This document shows positions 1 to 11,099 of a stretch of 64,000 bases of DNA, one piece after another. The notes under the pieces are model-generated. The model saw only the letters and a list, made by a program, of their open reading frames with translations. It was not told where the DNA came from and did no database searches. The position numbers were made by a program, and so were the translations under genes. This DNA comes from Bursaphelenchus xylophilus (taxonomy: Eukaryota; Nematoda; Chromadorea; Rhabditida; Aphelenchoididae). The stretch is taken from the NCBI GenBank assembly GCA_904066235.2, contig CAJFCV020000003.1:2542001-2606000 (forward strand), written 5' to 3'. Position 1 is the first letter of the stretch. The number at the start of each line of letters is the position of its first letter.

Positions 1-553
1 TAGAATGGTTGGAGAGAATTTTTTTAATGTTTTGATTTTTTTTTTTTTTTTTTTTTTTTGAAAAATTTTTTCCGTATTTTAAAAATAAAAATTGATTAAA
101 ATTGTATAAAAAATAGAAAAATCTCAATGAAAAAAATTTTTAGAGCTAAAATACGAATTTTTGGAAGTTGTATTTTAGGTCTAAGAGAAAAAAATCGTAT
201 TTTAAAAATAAAATTATGGCGAAAAAATTCAATTTTTGAGCGAATTTTGATAAAAAAAATACTTAAAAAACATCGTATTTTGTAAATCGTCGTATAACAC
301 TAAATCTCAACTGAAAATTTAATTTTGAAGCGAAAAAATTTAAAAAAATTTTTTTTTTGCTAAAATACAACTATCCAAAACCCGTATTTTAGACAAAAAA
401 TCAATTTCCAAAGCCCTATTTTAACTTGAAAATTAATTTAACAGTAACGCAGGAGAAGAAGCCGTATTTTAAACCCCAAATCTTTTATTTTTTCCCCAAA
501 ATTTAGCAAAAAATCTACTTTTTCCCATAAAAAATCATAAAAATTTATCTTAC
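1..553. other. AT-rich non-coding stretch
   Basis: No gene is visible. The stretch is rich in A and T runs and carries several copies of the short motif CGTATTTTA (near 71, 198, 386 and 465). It lies to the left of the minus-strand donor at 553. Confidence 0.5.
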
Positions 554-681
554 CTTTCCATATCTGGGTATCCTCGAGCAAGCCGCCAGCCCCGCACGTG
601 GCATGATATTTACAGCGCCTCGGGAGTCGTTTTCATCGCGGACTTCGATCATGGAGACGGTTGTTGAGGGGGGATTCTCGG
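554..681 (-). CDS. Candidate exon, probably downstream exon of the FERM gene
   Basis: On the minus strand a GC-richer block is bounded by an acceptor (TTTCGACAG, ending at 682) and a good donor (AAAG/GTAAG, ending at 554). One frame stays open through all 128 bases and ends in phase 0; it includes the residues MIEVRDENDSRGAVNIMPRA. The phase entering this exon (one base) does not match the phase 0 end of the last secure FERM exon at 2873, so a further exon or a different acceptor would be needed. Alternatively the ATG at 652 makes this the first exon of another gene running off the left edge. I see no recognisable domain. Confidence 0.35.
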
Positions 682-1344
682 CTGTCGAAATTTTTGGCGA
701 TGTGTGTTTGGAGAGAAAAGGAGAGGAATTTCCGAAAAGTTCGGGCTGAAAATACGGTAAATTATACTTGATTTTACTCTAAAATAAATCGCTTTTGCAT
801 TTCCAGGAGAAAAAATTCAAAAAATTTTGAATTTTAATTTCCCCGCCAATTCTTGGCATTGTGTTTTAGGACATCCAGAGGGACGGAAACATTGTAAAAT
901 ACGAACACAATAAGTTTCTGCACTTTATATTAACGTAAAATCCAGAAAAAACTCAAAAAAAAATTGAATTTAAATTTTCCCGCCAATTTTTGGCATTGTG
1001 TTTTAGGACATCCAGAGGGACGGAAACATTGTAAAATACGAACACAAAAGTTTCAGCACTTTATAATAACGTAAATAGAGAAAAAAACTAAAAAAATTTG
1101 GCAAATTTTGAACACATTTTATATTATCCATGGCAAAAAAGTTGAGAATTAAATTTTACGAAATAAAAGATGCTCCGAAAGCTAAAAAAGGCACTGTCGT
1201 ATTTTACAAAGACTAGAAAGTTCTATGAACATTATTTTATAAATTTTCAAAATTTATACAAAAACTTGACATACCGTATTTTACAAAGGCCAAAGAGCCA
1301 TTTAAAACCTATTTTATGTTTTTCCATGAGACAAATTATATTAT

Positions 1345-2790
1345 CCATGGCAAAATTTTCCGTCGACTGTAGTAAAATATTGCGTTCCCTTTTACGCTTC
1401 GCAATTAGCAGATTACGTAAATGCAATGTTTGAACGTAATGAATTCCCCTCAGGGTTCATTCATGCAAACACGATCTTGCTATTCAAAAAAGGTGATCCA
1501 TGTGATCTTGGAAATTACAGGCCAATCTCTCTGTTATCAACGATCTATAAGGTTGTCACAAGAGTCATCGCCGCAAGGATAGCAGAAATAGCAACTTGTC
1601 GGATCCCATGCGAGCAGGCTGGGTTTAGAAAGGCATACAGCACGGTAGATCACGTTCACGCAGTGAATCTTCTAATAGAAAAAACTGCGGAATGGAGTCG
1701 GCCTCTTCAAATGCTTTTTGTTGACTTTCAAAAAGCGTTTTGATGCATTGAATTCTCGACAATTTGGCAGGCATTAGATTACTACCAGATCGATCCAGGT
1801 ACAAAAAGAATGGTACAACAACTGTACCTAAGTGGAACTGCGTCTGTGATTCTTGGTGATTGCGAAGCAGACTTTGACGTAAAAAGAGGCGTCCGACAAG
1901 GTGACTCCCTCTCGCCGCTGTTGTTTATTATGACACTGCAGTACTGTCTAGATCGGATAGATTGGGGAAATGATGGTATTATTGTCGGCGATAATCGCAT
2001 GAAATACCTAGCATATGCTGATGACGTTGTCCTCGTATCTAGCACACAAACCCAGCTTAAAAGGATGGTTGAAAAACTGGCAACAGCAGCGACAGAAATT
2101 GGATTGAAAATCAATGCCTCAAAGACAAAGTGGATGGGAACGTGTTCAACCCCTTTTGACATGTCATTTCAAAATACACCAATTGAAAAGGTAGACAAAT
2201 TTGTATACCTTGGGCATGAGATAACATTAAGACGACAACACATCACGGAAATTTCAAGGAGGATTTCTTCCGATTGGAATTCCTACCGTCAAGTAAGCAG
2301 CCTTTTGACTCACCGGCTAACCGACATTAGCATAAAGCGTAAATACTTTCACATGTGCATTCTTCCGGTATTATTATATGGCTGCGAGACATGGGCACTG
2401 ACCAAAAATGCACAGGAAAAGTTAATGCGTTGCCAACGCTCAATGGAACGAAGGATGCTGGGTATATCTTTGAGGGACCATATAAACCACGAAGATATCC
2501 GAGCTCGAACTGGATTGAAGGATGTATGTATGGAAGCAAAGAAGCGAAAATGGAACTACATGACAAAGATGGAGCTTAGGAAAGACGAACGAAGATGGGA
2601 CCAGAGACTGCTGGAATGGGCACCCCCATACACAAGACAACTTGGCCGCCCACGGACGAGATGGACCGACGAGTTTCGAAAACACCATGGCCCACGATGG
2701 AGGGATCTTATACTGACCAGACAATGGAAACCAAACTGATTCACTCCATGCTTTTATACATGTGATTAGTGAATAAATTGAATTGAAATG
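1345..2790 (+). mobile_element. RTE-type non-LTR retrotransposon, 5'-truncated
   Basis: A reverse transcriptase reading frame runs in frame 1 from about 1,345 to 2,739. It is interrupted once, by TGA at 1741-1743 exactly where the catalytic aspartate of the F..AFD motif should stand. Visible RT motifs are KGD..NYRPISLLS, GVRQGDSLSPLLF, LAYADD and GLKINASKTK. After these comes the C-terminal region typical of RTE elements (LGRPRTRWTDEF, ending WKPN). The endonuclease domain is missing, as expected for 5' truncation. The 3' end finishes in a TTGAATTGAAA-like simple tail near 2,785. The copy lies antisense in an intron of the FERM gene, and its 3' end matches the fragment at 32.5-32.7 kb. It is a dead copy because of the stop and the truncation. 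Confidence 0.93.
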
Positions 2791-2872
2791 GCAAAAAATA
2801 GCAAAAATTTTGCGTTTTTCTACAATTTTTCCCCGCTTTTGATAAAAACAAAATGCTCTCAAATGATATTAC

Positions 2873-5800
2873 CTGCTGTTTCACATCCTCCTGCTGACTC
2901 TGCACGCTTCCCAGCACCTGAGAAGCGAGCTGCGGACCTCGGCTTTCCTCGCTCGAAAGCTGCTTGTCCTCCGTTTTCACATTGTTGTTCTCCTGTTCCA
3001 GCGCCTCCAACTGTCTCTGGCGCGCCTCCTGATTCTTCCGTTCTCTTTCCTCCCGCAACCGCTGGATGTGCGACTGTCTGGGCCCGTAGCGTTGCGAGGG
3101 CTTGCGTTGAAAGGAAATGGAGCGCTGATCTCGCCGAATAGACGGGTTATTTACATTCTCGAATTCGGTACGACCGCTGAAAAGATGGGGTGAAATATGA
3201 AACGAATCGTTGAGAAATTTATGAAACGATTTTTTGGAATTTTCAGAAAAAAAAAATAAAAAAAAAAGAATTTTTTTGATTTTTGGTTTTTTTTTGAGAT
3301 TTAAAAAAAAAAAATAAAAAAATCATTTTTTTTTTTGAAAAATTTAAAATTAAAATTCCAACTTTCTGTGAAAAAATCCTATAAAAATCCCTCAAAAATC
3401 CCAGATCTTTCCACAAAAAAAAAACCTTTTTGAATTTTTTTTTATTTTTGAAGTGAAGAATAATTTAAAAATCACTCCTTAAAAAATTAAAAAATGAGGT
3501 CATAATCTCGAAAAAATATCCTAAACTTTCAAAAAAGGCCAAAAAAATCATTTATTGAAAAATTTAAATTCTAAAATTCTGAAAAAATTTCAAAATTTTT
3601 ACAGATAAATTTTTTTTCCAAAAAGTTCGCAGAAAAAGATCGCCCCGAAAAATCCTCTTTCCACCAAAAAAATCTAAAAAAAATTTAAGAAATCTCAAAA
3701 ATCTTCCAAAAAATTTAACTTTTTTCATTTTTTCCCCAAAAATTCGCAGAAAAAATCGTTCAAAAAAATCTTTTTTCCAACAAAAAAAATCAAAAAAAAC
3801 TAATTTTTTTTCAAAAACTCTAAAAATTTCCACACTTACCGATGCTCAAAAGTGCTTCTGAACCTCAAAATCTGATCGGCGGCCTTCCTGTGCGGTCTGT
3901 GTCGTTTCATCCGATAAAAAGTGTGATACTCCACAGCCCTCTTCCACACATGTTTCGAGGCCTTTTGACTGGCCAGCTCGAAGACGAAGGTGTGTTGTTG
4001 GATCTCCTCACTAATATGTTCCTCCAGCACAATGGTAATGTGGCGGTTGTGGAAGGAGAATTGGGGCATAAAGTGCCAAAAAAGCAGGCCGATCAGGGTC
4101 GTATTGTCCAAAACAATGACGCCGGAGGGGGTTAGGCCGAGCATGTAGCGATTTCCGTCCTTGGCCAGCACCTCGTACAGCTCCACACCGTAGAATTCGA
4201 GGCGTTTCGCGTGGTCCAGGTAGAATTGTTCGGCTTCGGCGGGGGTTCGGCCCTTTAGTCGTGTCCATTCCTCGAGGATCGCGATTTCCATCTCTTCGTC
4301 CTGCTCGGGATGGAAGCGGAACTCCGAAACGAACGCCGCATGATGCTGTTCGGGGTTGAAATCGCCACATTCCGCTGAAAAATGAAGAGATTTAGAGGAG
4401 GGGGACATTTTATACGATGAAAAAACATAGTCAAAAAATTGCGTATTTTACAAAAAAATTATCGCTGTAAAAAGTGGCTTATTTGCATATTTATTATTTT
4501 TTTTGATTTTTTAGAATTTTTTTCAGAAGGCGACATTTTATACGATGAAAAATGGATCCGCTGGATCAAAGCGTATTTTACAAAAAAAATCAGGCGTAGC
4601 TTCACAGAACCTAATGTACAGTTTGAAATTAAAATCTTCAATTTTCAGCGATATTTTTGAGAGAAAAAGCGACATTTTATACGATGAAAAACAAATAAAA
4701 TGGGAAACTAAGACACTCGTATTTTACTCTAAGTCTGGAAATTAACAATGAATTTACGATATATTTATATCAAAAGTCGCTTCGAAAAAACTTGGGTGCC
4801 ATTTTATACGATGAAACCTGTCCAAAAACAAAAAACACATTTTGTCGTATAAAATGTCACCCGTCTCAAAAAGCCAATAAATCGAGAAATAATGGTAAAA
4901 AACAAACTAAAAAAGTGCAAAGAACAATAACAAAAATTTGTAACCAACACTAAAATGACTAACTTACATTGCAATTGAAGAGCGGCCATGGGAATAACAG
5001 CGCTTTTGGGGCACTTCAGCTTTCCAGTTCGGATATCATTCTTCAATTGCAGGAAGAATTGGTATTTTGTGAACTCGGACCTCAAGTTTGATGGCTCCGA
5101 AGAGAAGAATTTGACTTGAAATCGGAAAGTGCAAATTCGGCCGATGGAAATCTGCTTTCGGATCTTCTTCCAGGGGTCGAGCCAATGCTGAAAAAAAGTA
5201 AAAATTGATTAAATTTAATCAAAAATTTTTTCGAAAATACGAACATTCTATATTAATTAAAAAATCAAAAAATTTCAAAGATTAAAAAAACACTTTCCAT
5301 CGTATAAAATGACACCCAAACACTACAAAAAAAATTTGTAAGCAGAAAAAAATTCAGCCAGGGCAAAGATTCAAAAAAATCCGAAAAAATTAAAACAAAC
5401 ATTTTCCATCGTATAAAATGTCACCTCATGAATTTTTGCTGGAAGTTTCAAAAATTTAGCAATACTTGAAGGTGCGGCCAAAAAATTGCTTTTCCAAATT
5501 TTTGCAAAGACATCTTTGATCGTATAACATGTCGCTAAGCCACTAAAACCCGAGAAAAAGCAAATTTTTCGTAAATTTTCCTATTTTCTACCAAAAAATA
5601 GGCTATAAAATTTTTCTAAAAAACATATTCCATCGTATAAAATGTCTCCATCACCTTAAAAAAACCCAAAAACCCCAGTAAACTCCATTTCCTTACCTGC
5701 ACATTATAGGCATCTGTGTATTGTAGTCCAAAATAGTCGCTCTCGTCCAAGTCCAGATGGTTGAACACTTTGTCGTAGGCCTCTTGACCCACCGCCTTTC

Positions 5801-5978
5801 TGCTCAATGCAATGTTCAAATCGGTGCCGTCCAACAAAATGATTTTGCATAGGAATTGTTTGCGAGTGTTGATCTGGTCGGGTTTTGTGATTCCGTGCGA
5901 TTTCTCGACAATTTCCTCGGGTTTCGGCGCGCGTTTCTTGTTGAAACGCTGCGAAAACGAGCGCAGAATGCTGACCAT
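2873..5978 (-). CDS. FERM-domain protein, EPB41L5/Yurt type (3' end not resolved)
   Basis: Band 4.1 family adaptors of the Yurt/EPB41L5 type link membrane proteins to the cortical cytoskeleton and help set epithelial polarity. Four coding exons fit in phase: 5978-5697, 5187-4968, 4374-3840 and 3176-2873, giving 447 residues and still open. Exon 1 holds the ubiquitin-like FERM lobe (LLDGTDLNIALSRKA, DYFGLQYTD). Exon 2 begins HWLDPWKKIRKQ and contains the helical lobe. Exon 3 is the PTB-like lobe (YGVELYEVLAKDG, LGLTPSGVIVLD, HTFVFELASQKASKHVWK). Exon 4 opens with the FERM-adjacent segment GRTEFENVNN and RRDQRSISFQRKPSQRY, which closely parallels EPB41L5, then becomes glutamine/glutamate-rich coiled coil. 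The start at 5978 lies 7 bases after a TTTCAG acceptor that could be a spliced-leader site or the end of an upstream intron. Donor GTAATA follows 2873; the next exon may be at 681-554. Confidence 0.9.
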
Positions 5979-5988
5979 GCTGAGCTGA
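5979..5988 (-). promoter_or_regulatory. Candidate trans-splice acceptor of the FERM gene
   Basis: TTTCAG ends at 5985 on the minus strand and the ATG lies at 5978, so the 5' untranslated piece would be only six bases. This is the layout expected for a nematode spliced-leader site. It could equally be an ordinary acceptor for upstream exons at 6646-6614 or 6957-6833, both of which leave phase 0. Confidence 0.45.
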
Positions 5989-6613
5989 AATTAAAAAAAA
6001 ATTGTAAAATACGCCTGGTGCTACCCATTCTCTATTTTTTCATTTTTTTCCAAGATTTTCAAAGTAAAAAAGAAGTGTCCAAAAAATCCGTCATCCTGAA
6101 GAAAAAAGTGGTTATTATCACAGATAAAAAATCTCAAGATTATTTTTAATAGCGTCCCCCTTGTCTTGGAGCATCAATTCATTAAAAATTTTTCGATTTC
6201 AAAGTCTCTAAAAACATGTCATCATGACACATTTTCTGGAAATTTAAAGATTGGAAGATTTCTGTCAAATCAAATTGTAAAATACGATATACAGAATGGT
6301 TTTCGTAGCAAGTTGATGTTTCCAATTTTGCTCAAAAAATGTGAGATCCAAAAAATCCCAAATTTCCAAAAAATCCGTCATCCTGACTTGAAAAATTCTG
6401 ATCATTGGACAATTTCAAGGCAAAATATTTTTTGCAACATTCGAAGTTATCACTACTTTTAGCTGACTCCAAATTTTTCGTTTTCAAGATCTTCAAGATC
6501 ATGTCATCATGACGGATTTTCTGGAAATTTTCAAAAACCCCATCATTCGCTAATTTTTCAACCAAATATTGACGGGGATCTAAAATACGATCAAAAATAC
6601 CCTCCAAATTTAC

Positions 6614-6646
6614 CTGAGCGCCCTCTCGACTCAGGGCCTGCCCCAT
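6614..6646 (-). CDS. Possible alternative first exon of the FERM gene
   Basis: The minus strand reads MGQALSREGAQ from an ATG at 6646 and then meets a good donor (CTCAG/GTAAAT). It leaves phase 0 and so can join the acceptor at 5985 in frame, adding this peptide plus LS before the methionine at 5978. MGQALS fits the N-myristoylation consensus (Gly2, Ser6). Support is only the splice site and the compatible phase. Confidence 0.35.
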
Positions 6647-6832
6647 TTCCGACCTTATTTTAGGCGTTACTGACTAAAACAAGGTCGTAAATCTCGAGAA
6701 TCGAGCGAAACTTTTTGATGAAACCGGTAATTTCATTAATTTTATGGCTCCTCCAAAACCCCTGAGGTAATTTCTCACCGCAAATTTGTTATTTCGCAAG
6801 AGAAATTTGAAAAATTTCCCAAAAAAACCTAC

Positions 6833-6957
6833 CTCTGGCCTTATGAAATCCGAAAAAATTTTGTTTTTTGGCGATTTCGAAACCGACGACACGTCGTCAA
6901 CGTTTCGAAAAGCGAGGCGGAGAGAACGCCGGAGGCTCTGATGCGTCGAGTTTTTGT
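6833..6957 (-). CDS. Possible upstream exon of the FERM gene
   Basis: A minus-strand block lies between TTTTCAG and CCAGAG/GTAGGT. One frame is open throughout (begins DKNSTHQSLRRSLRLAFRN, ends SDFIRPE) and leaves phase 0, compatible with the acceptor at 5985. It contains no ATG, so it needs a further exon upstream or is untranslated. The 5' partner was not found. Confidence 0.3.
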
Positions 6958-6991
6958 CTGAAAATGGGGAAAGTTTACCTAATTGGATCAA

Positions 6992-8396
6992 GTTGAGAGG
7001 GATGTAAATCGGACACGGATCAAGTCGAAGGGAAGGGGCACGTCAAGAAATTTCGGGCATTGCAAAGGTTCTCACAGCGAAAAAAAATTCATAAAACCTG
7101 TCATCCAAATTGCACATAACAACAATTTTTAACCTAATTTTTTTATGGGAACTCTAGGGAGTACTACAAGTAGTATACAACTGTTTTTTATACCGCTGGT
7201 ACATTCTAAATGGGTGTCATCGTGACGCATTTTCTGAACACGGTTCGAGGTAGGCTAAAAGTAGTGCAAATTTCAAGGCCGAATATCAAAAAAACTGTCC
7301 CATCAAGCGGGACGAGACCGGTGTAGATACTCGAAGAACAGTTTAAGGATTTTTTGACGTGGAGCGTATACCTCCTTCCAGTGCTCTCTGACTCGGTATC
7401 GTCGATACAAACTTTTATTTAGACGTTGTATTCTACGCCTTCGAAGACTGTCAAAATACTACGATTATGGGTATATTTTGGTTCTATTAGCTTAAGCAGC
7501 TCTCAAGCTTTCTATTGGTATCAATATCTTGTGATTTACTATTAATCTTTATGTCAAAATATTGCAAACCATTTGGACAAAAACGGATTTGCACAGGGCA
7601 GAATGCCAAAAAAAATTCTAGGCTTTTTCATTGGGCGCCCGTTTTTCTTTTATTTTTTCTTGACGTGAGGGGGGAAGTGGAAAAAATCAAAATATTCGAG
7701 GATGTGGGAGGTCTGCGGGGGATTGTAAAGTGATTTGGATGATAATACAGGAGGTTTTTTTATGAATTTAGGGGGAAAATTGAAGAAAACATGTAAAAAA
7801 TGTAAAAAAATCGATTTTTTCGAAGAAAAAATGTAAATTTTTTTTCACAATATCCTAGGGAAAAATAGTAAGAAGTATGAAAAATCAAGTCACTTGTAAA
7901 TTGATCAAATTTTTTAACATTTTTTTTGAAAAATTTGGAAAAATCAATAAAAAATTTCAAAAAAATACCAAATTTCAGAAAAAAAAATTAAAAATTTCAA
8001 AATTTTTCCTCAGGCAATGACCAAAAAATAAAACGTGAAAGGTTCTAAGAGCCAATTACATAAAAAAATTTTCATAAAAACCTCAAAAAGTATCCAAAAA
8101 ATCTCAAAAATATATATATTTTTCAGTGAAAAAATCATTTTTTTTCAAAATTTTTTGCTCTCAAAACTTTTTTTTACATTATGAACAACATTTTTAGCTA
8201 TCAATTTTCCAGTGCTTACCCTTTTTTTTGCAAATTTCCCTCAAATTTTGGCATTTTCTCCAATTTTTGGCCTGAGGCAATAAAATTCCCTTGCAAATTT
8301 TCCCCTCACAAAATAAGCTCATGACCCAATGATCTCAAACGTTTTGATTTTACCATTAAATATCGCAACTGAACCCATTAAACTTAGGAATTTTGA
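6992..8396. other. Non-coding stretch
   Basis: No gene is seen. The stretch is A/T-run rich, with one more copy of the GTCATC-TGAC intronic motif near 7,206. Confidence 0.4.
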
Positions 8397-8629
8397 TTAC
8401 TTCTTCCACGCAAGTCGGAAGGTGACAAAAATGCGTTTTATGACCAAAAATGCGACAAAAATTTGTGTGTGAAAATTCCTGAACCGCCGTTTTATGACTA
8501 CAAATGACTTCTGGATTGAGAAACTGCGAAGATTTGAAGGGGTTTCGGAGATTTTGTGAGGGAAAAAAGCCGATTTTTGCTTGGAAAAACAGCTGAAAAA
8601 TGTTTTTAAAAAACGGATTCTCATGAAAT

Positions 8630-9480
8630 TACGTATTTTAAACCAAATTTTATTTGTTTGTCCAGCTTATATTTACGCAATTTTTCGAAATTTAAAAATT
8701 TTTGGAAAAAAATCTCAAAAAAAATTTCGAAAAATTTCGCTGCGATTTCGCTGAAACTTCGCAAAAATCAAGTTTAGAGTACTCTGATGACCTATAAAAA
8801 TTTTTAGATCCCAATTCCAAGCGGCCATTAAGTTATGACCCTTTCAATTTCAAAAAATTCCATTTTTCACCTTTTAATACTGCCCAAAAACAGCAGAAAC
8901 TGTTTTTAAATACAATTTTAGGGTGTAATAACGTATTTTAAACCAAACTTTATTTGTTTGTCCAGCCTATACTTGCGAAATTTCGAAATTTTTGGAAAAA
9001 ATCACAAAAAAATTCGCTGGGATTTCGCTGAAATTATCTGAAAATGAAGGTTAGAGTACTATAAGCTCCCTCAAAAAATTTTAGACCCCAATTCACAGTT
9101 ACGATTAAGTTATGACCCTTTCAATTTCAAAAAATCCCATTTTTCACCTTTTAATATTGCCCAAAAAACAGCTGGAACTGTTTTTAAATACAATTTTAGG
9201 GTGTAATAACGTATTTTACACCAAATTTTATTTGTTTGTTCGCCCATATTTGCGAAATTTCGAAATTTTTGAAAAAAATCCCAAAAAATTTTAAAAAAAA
9301 AATCGCTGGGATTTCGCTGAAACTTTGCAAAAATCAAGCTTATAGTACTCTGATGGCCTATAAAGAATTTTAGACCCCAATTCACAGCTAACATTAAGTT
9401 ATGACCTTTTCAATTTCAAAAAATCCCATTTTTCACCTCATAAAAGTTGGCCGATTTTTTGTCCTATCAATGTAAAATTA
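8630..9480. repeat. Three tandem copies of a ~0.28-kb unit
   Basis: Units begin near 8,630, 8,930 and 9,207, each opening with CGTATTTTA then CCAAA..TTTATTTGTTTGT. Each contains a GGGATTTCGCTGAAA-like block (diverged in the first) and ends with the phrase TATGACC..TTCAATTTC followed by CCATTTTTCACC. The copies differ by scattered substitutions and small indels. No coding potential is seen. Confidence 0.8.
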
Positions 9481-10351
9481 TTTTCAAAATATATCCATTA
9501 GTCGTTTGCGGTCACAAAACAGAAGCGTCCGCCATTTTGAGACAATTTTTTGGGCTATTTTTGGTCACAAAAAGTTTTGTCATCTTCCTTGTTTTAATTG
9601 CAGAAAAAGGCAATTAAACTTAATGGGATCGGTTGAAAGTTTTGTTTGTGTATTATGATGGGTCCTAAGGTCATAAGATCATGAGCTGATTGTGCATAAA
9701 AAGTTGCAAAGTCATGCATTGCCTGAGGGGAAAAGGTCAAAAAATGATGAAATTACTGTGCATTGAGGCTGACCACGTATTTTACAATACATTTGAAGGA
9801 ATCTTTTACCCTTAAAAATTCATAACGTAGTAGGAAATACAGTAATTTCAATGAAAAATCGATCGTTTCGGGCAAAAAACATTATTTTAGGTAATAAAAA
9901 TCGAAAAAATTAAAAAAATTTAGTAATTGCCATCAAATTAGAAATTGTAAAAAGGAAAAAGTTAACTCTGCGTATTTTAAACACAGTAACTTTCGTTTTA
10001 GAACCAAAAAAGTTTTTTAGGTAACAAAAATAGAATTTTAGGACAAAAATCTAATTTTTTGAATCAATTCGTATTTTACAAAGCTAGTACAAGATGACTA
10101 AGAGTGTATAGAAGTATTAACTACCATCATCTACAATTCACCACCTAAAAATCGGACAAAAACGGCTGATTTTAATCAAAAACATCAAAAATTTATATTA
10201 TCCATGAGGTTTTTGATGAAAAACTTGATTTTTAGTCCAAATTTCATCGAATCAAAAGGAAAAAAGGGTATCAATTACAGTAGTCTACTCTATTTTTTCC
10301 AAAAATGATATTAAACTTAAGAATTTTGATAAAAAATATCCAAAATTTACC

Positions 10352-10620
10352 TTATCCATCAAAATTCTGCCCTCAAATCCATATTTTCGCCTCAAAACCC
10401 ACTCGCAGAAGCAAGTGAAAGCAGTAAAAGTCAACGAGTATAACCAGCAACCAACCCGAAAACCAACAAAAACAGCAGGCGCCGTTCCTTTCACCCCTTC
10501 TTTGGGCAGCAGATCGGCGCTTTGATCTGAAGCCGCTACTGGATTAAAAGTCGAAAAACAAACGCCTTGAAGTTCGCCTCCGTCAAGAGCAAAACAAGTT
10601 TCATGATAAATATATTCCAC
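10352..10620 (-). CDS. Possible exon with a membrane segment
   Basis: On the minus strand a frame is open for about 90 codons and ends at a good donor (GATAAG/GTAAAT at 10352). It contains one hydrophobic run (WLYSLTFTAFTCFCEWVL) and a cysteine-bearing N-terminal part. There is no clear ATG in frame and no strong acceptor, so the 5' limit is arbitrary. It leaves phase 0, which does not match the exon at 6957. No family is recognised. Confidence 0.3.
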
Positions 10621-11099
10621 TTTGCAGGGTTTGAGGGTGGGAAAATGTGAAAATTTATATTATTCATGGTGAAGGTGGTGGAAAATTAAGCAAAAAAAAG
10701 GCGAAAAAATCAATTTTTTGATAGTAAAAAATGCTTTAAAATACGTTTCTTAAAATCTAAACTAAATTTTAAGACGATTTGACCGAAATTCAGAAAAAAA
10801 ATTTTGAATTCAAAAATTTCCCGCCAAATTGGCAAATGGTTGGCATTACATTTTGATCTCAAAAATTAAATTTTTGCTCTCCTCTAACTCTAAAAACAAC
10901 TTTTATTTTAAATTCCCGCTATTAGACCAGTAAAAATTTTGAATTTCAATTTTCCCGCCACAACATAAGAATTTTTTGGCATTCTGCATCAAGTCATCAA
11001 AATTTCCAAAAACGCTTGAAAATGGATTTAAAAACCTAGAACAAGTCTCAATAGCATTTTTTAGACTTTGAACACAAGATAAAATCAAGAAATAATCAT

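Noticed and set aside
1782..2862. Minus-strand frames opposite the retrotransposon
   Set aside because: They are antisense to a clear reverse transcriptase frame and have no domain.
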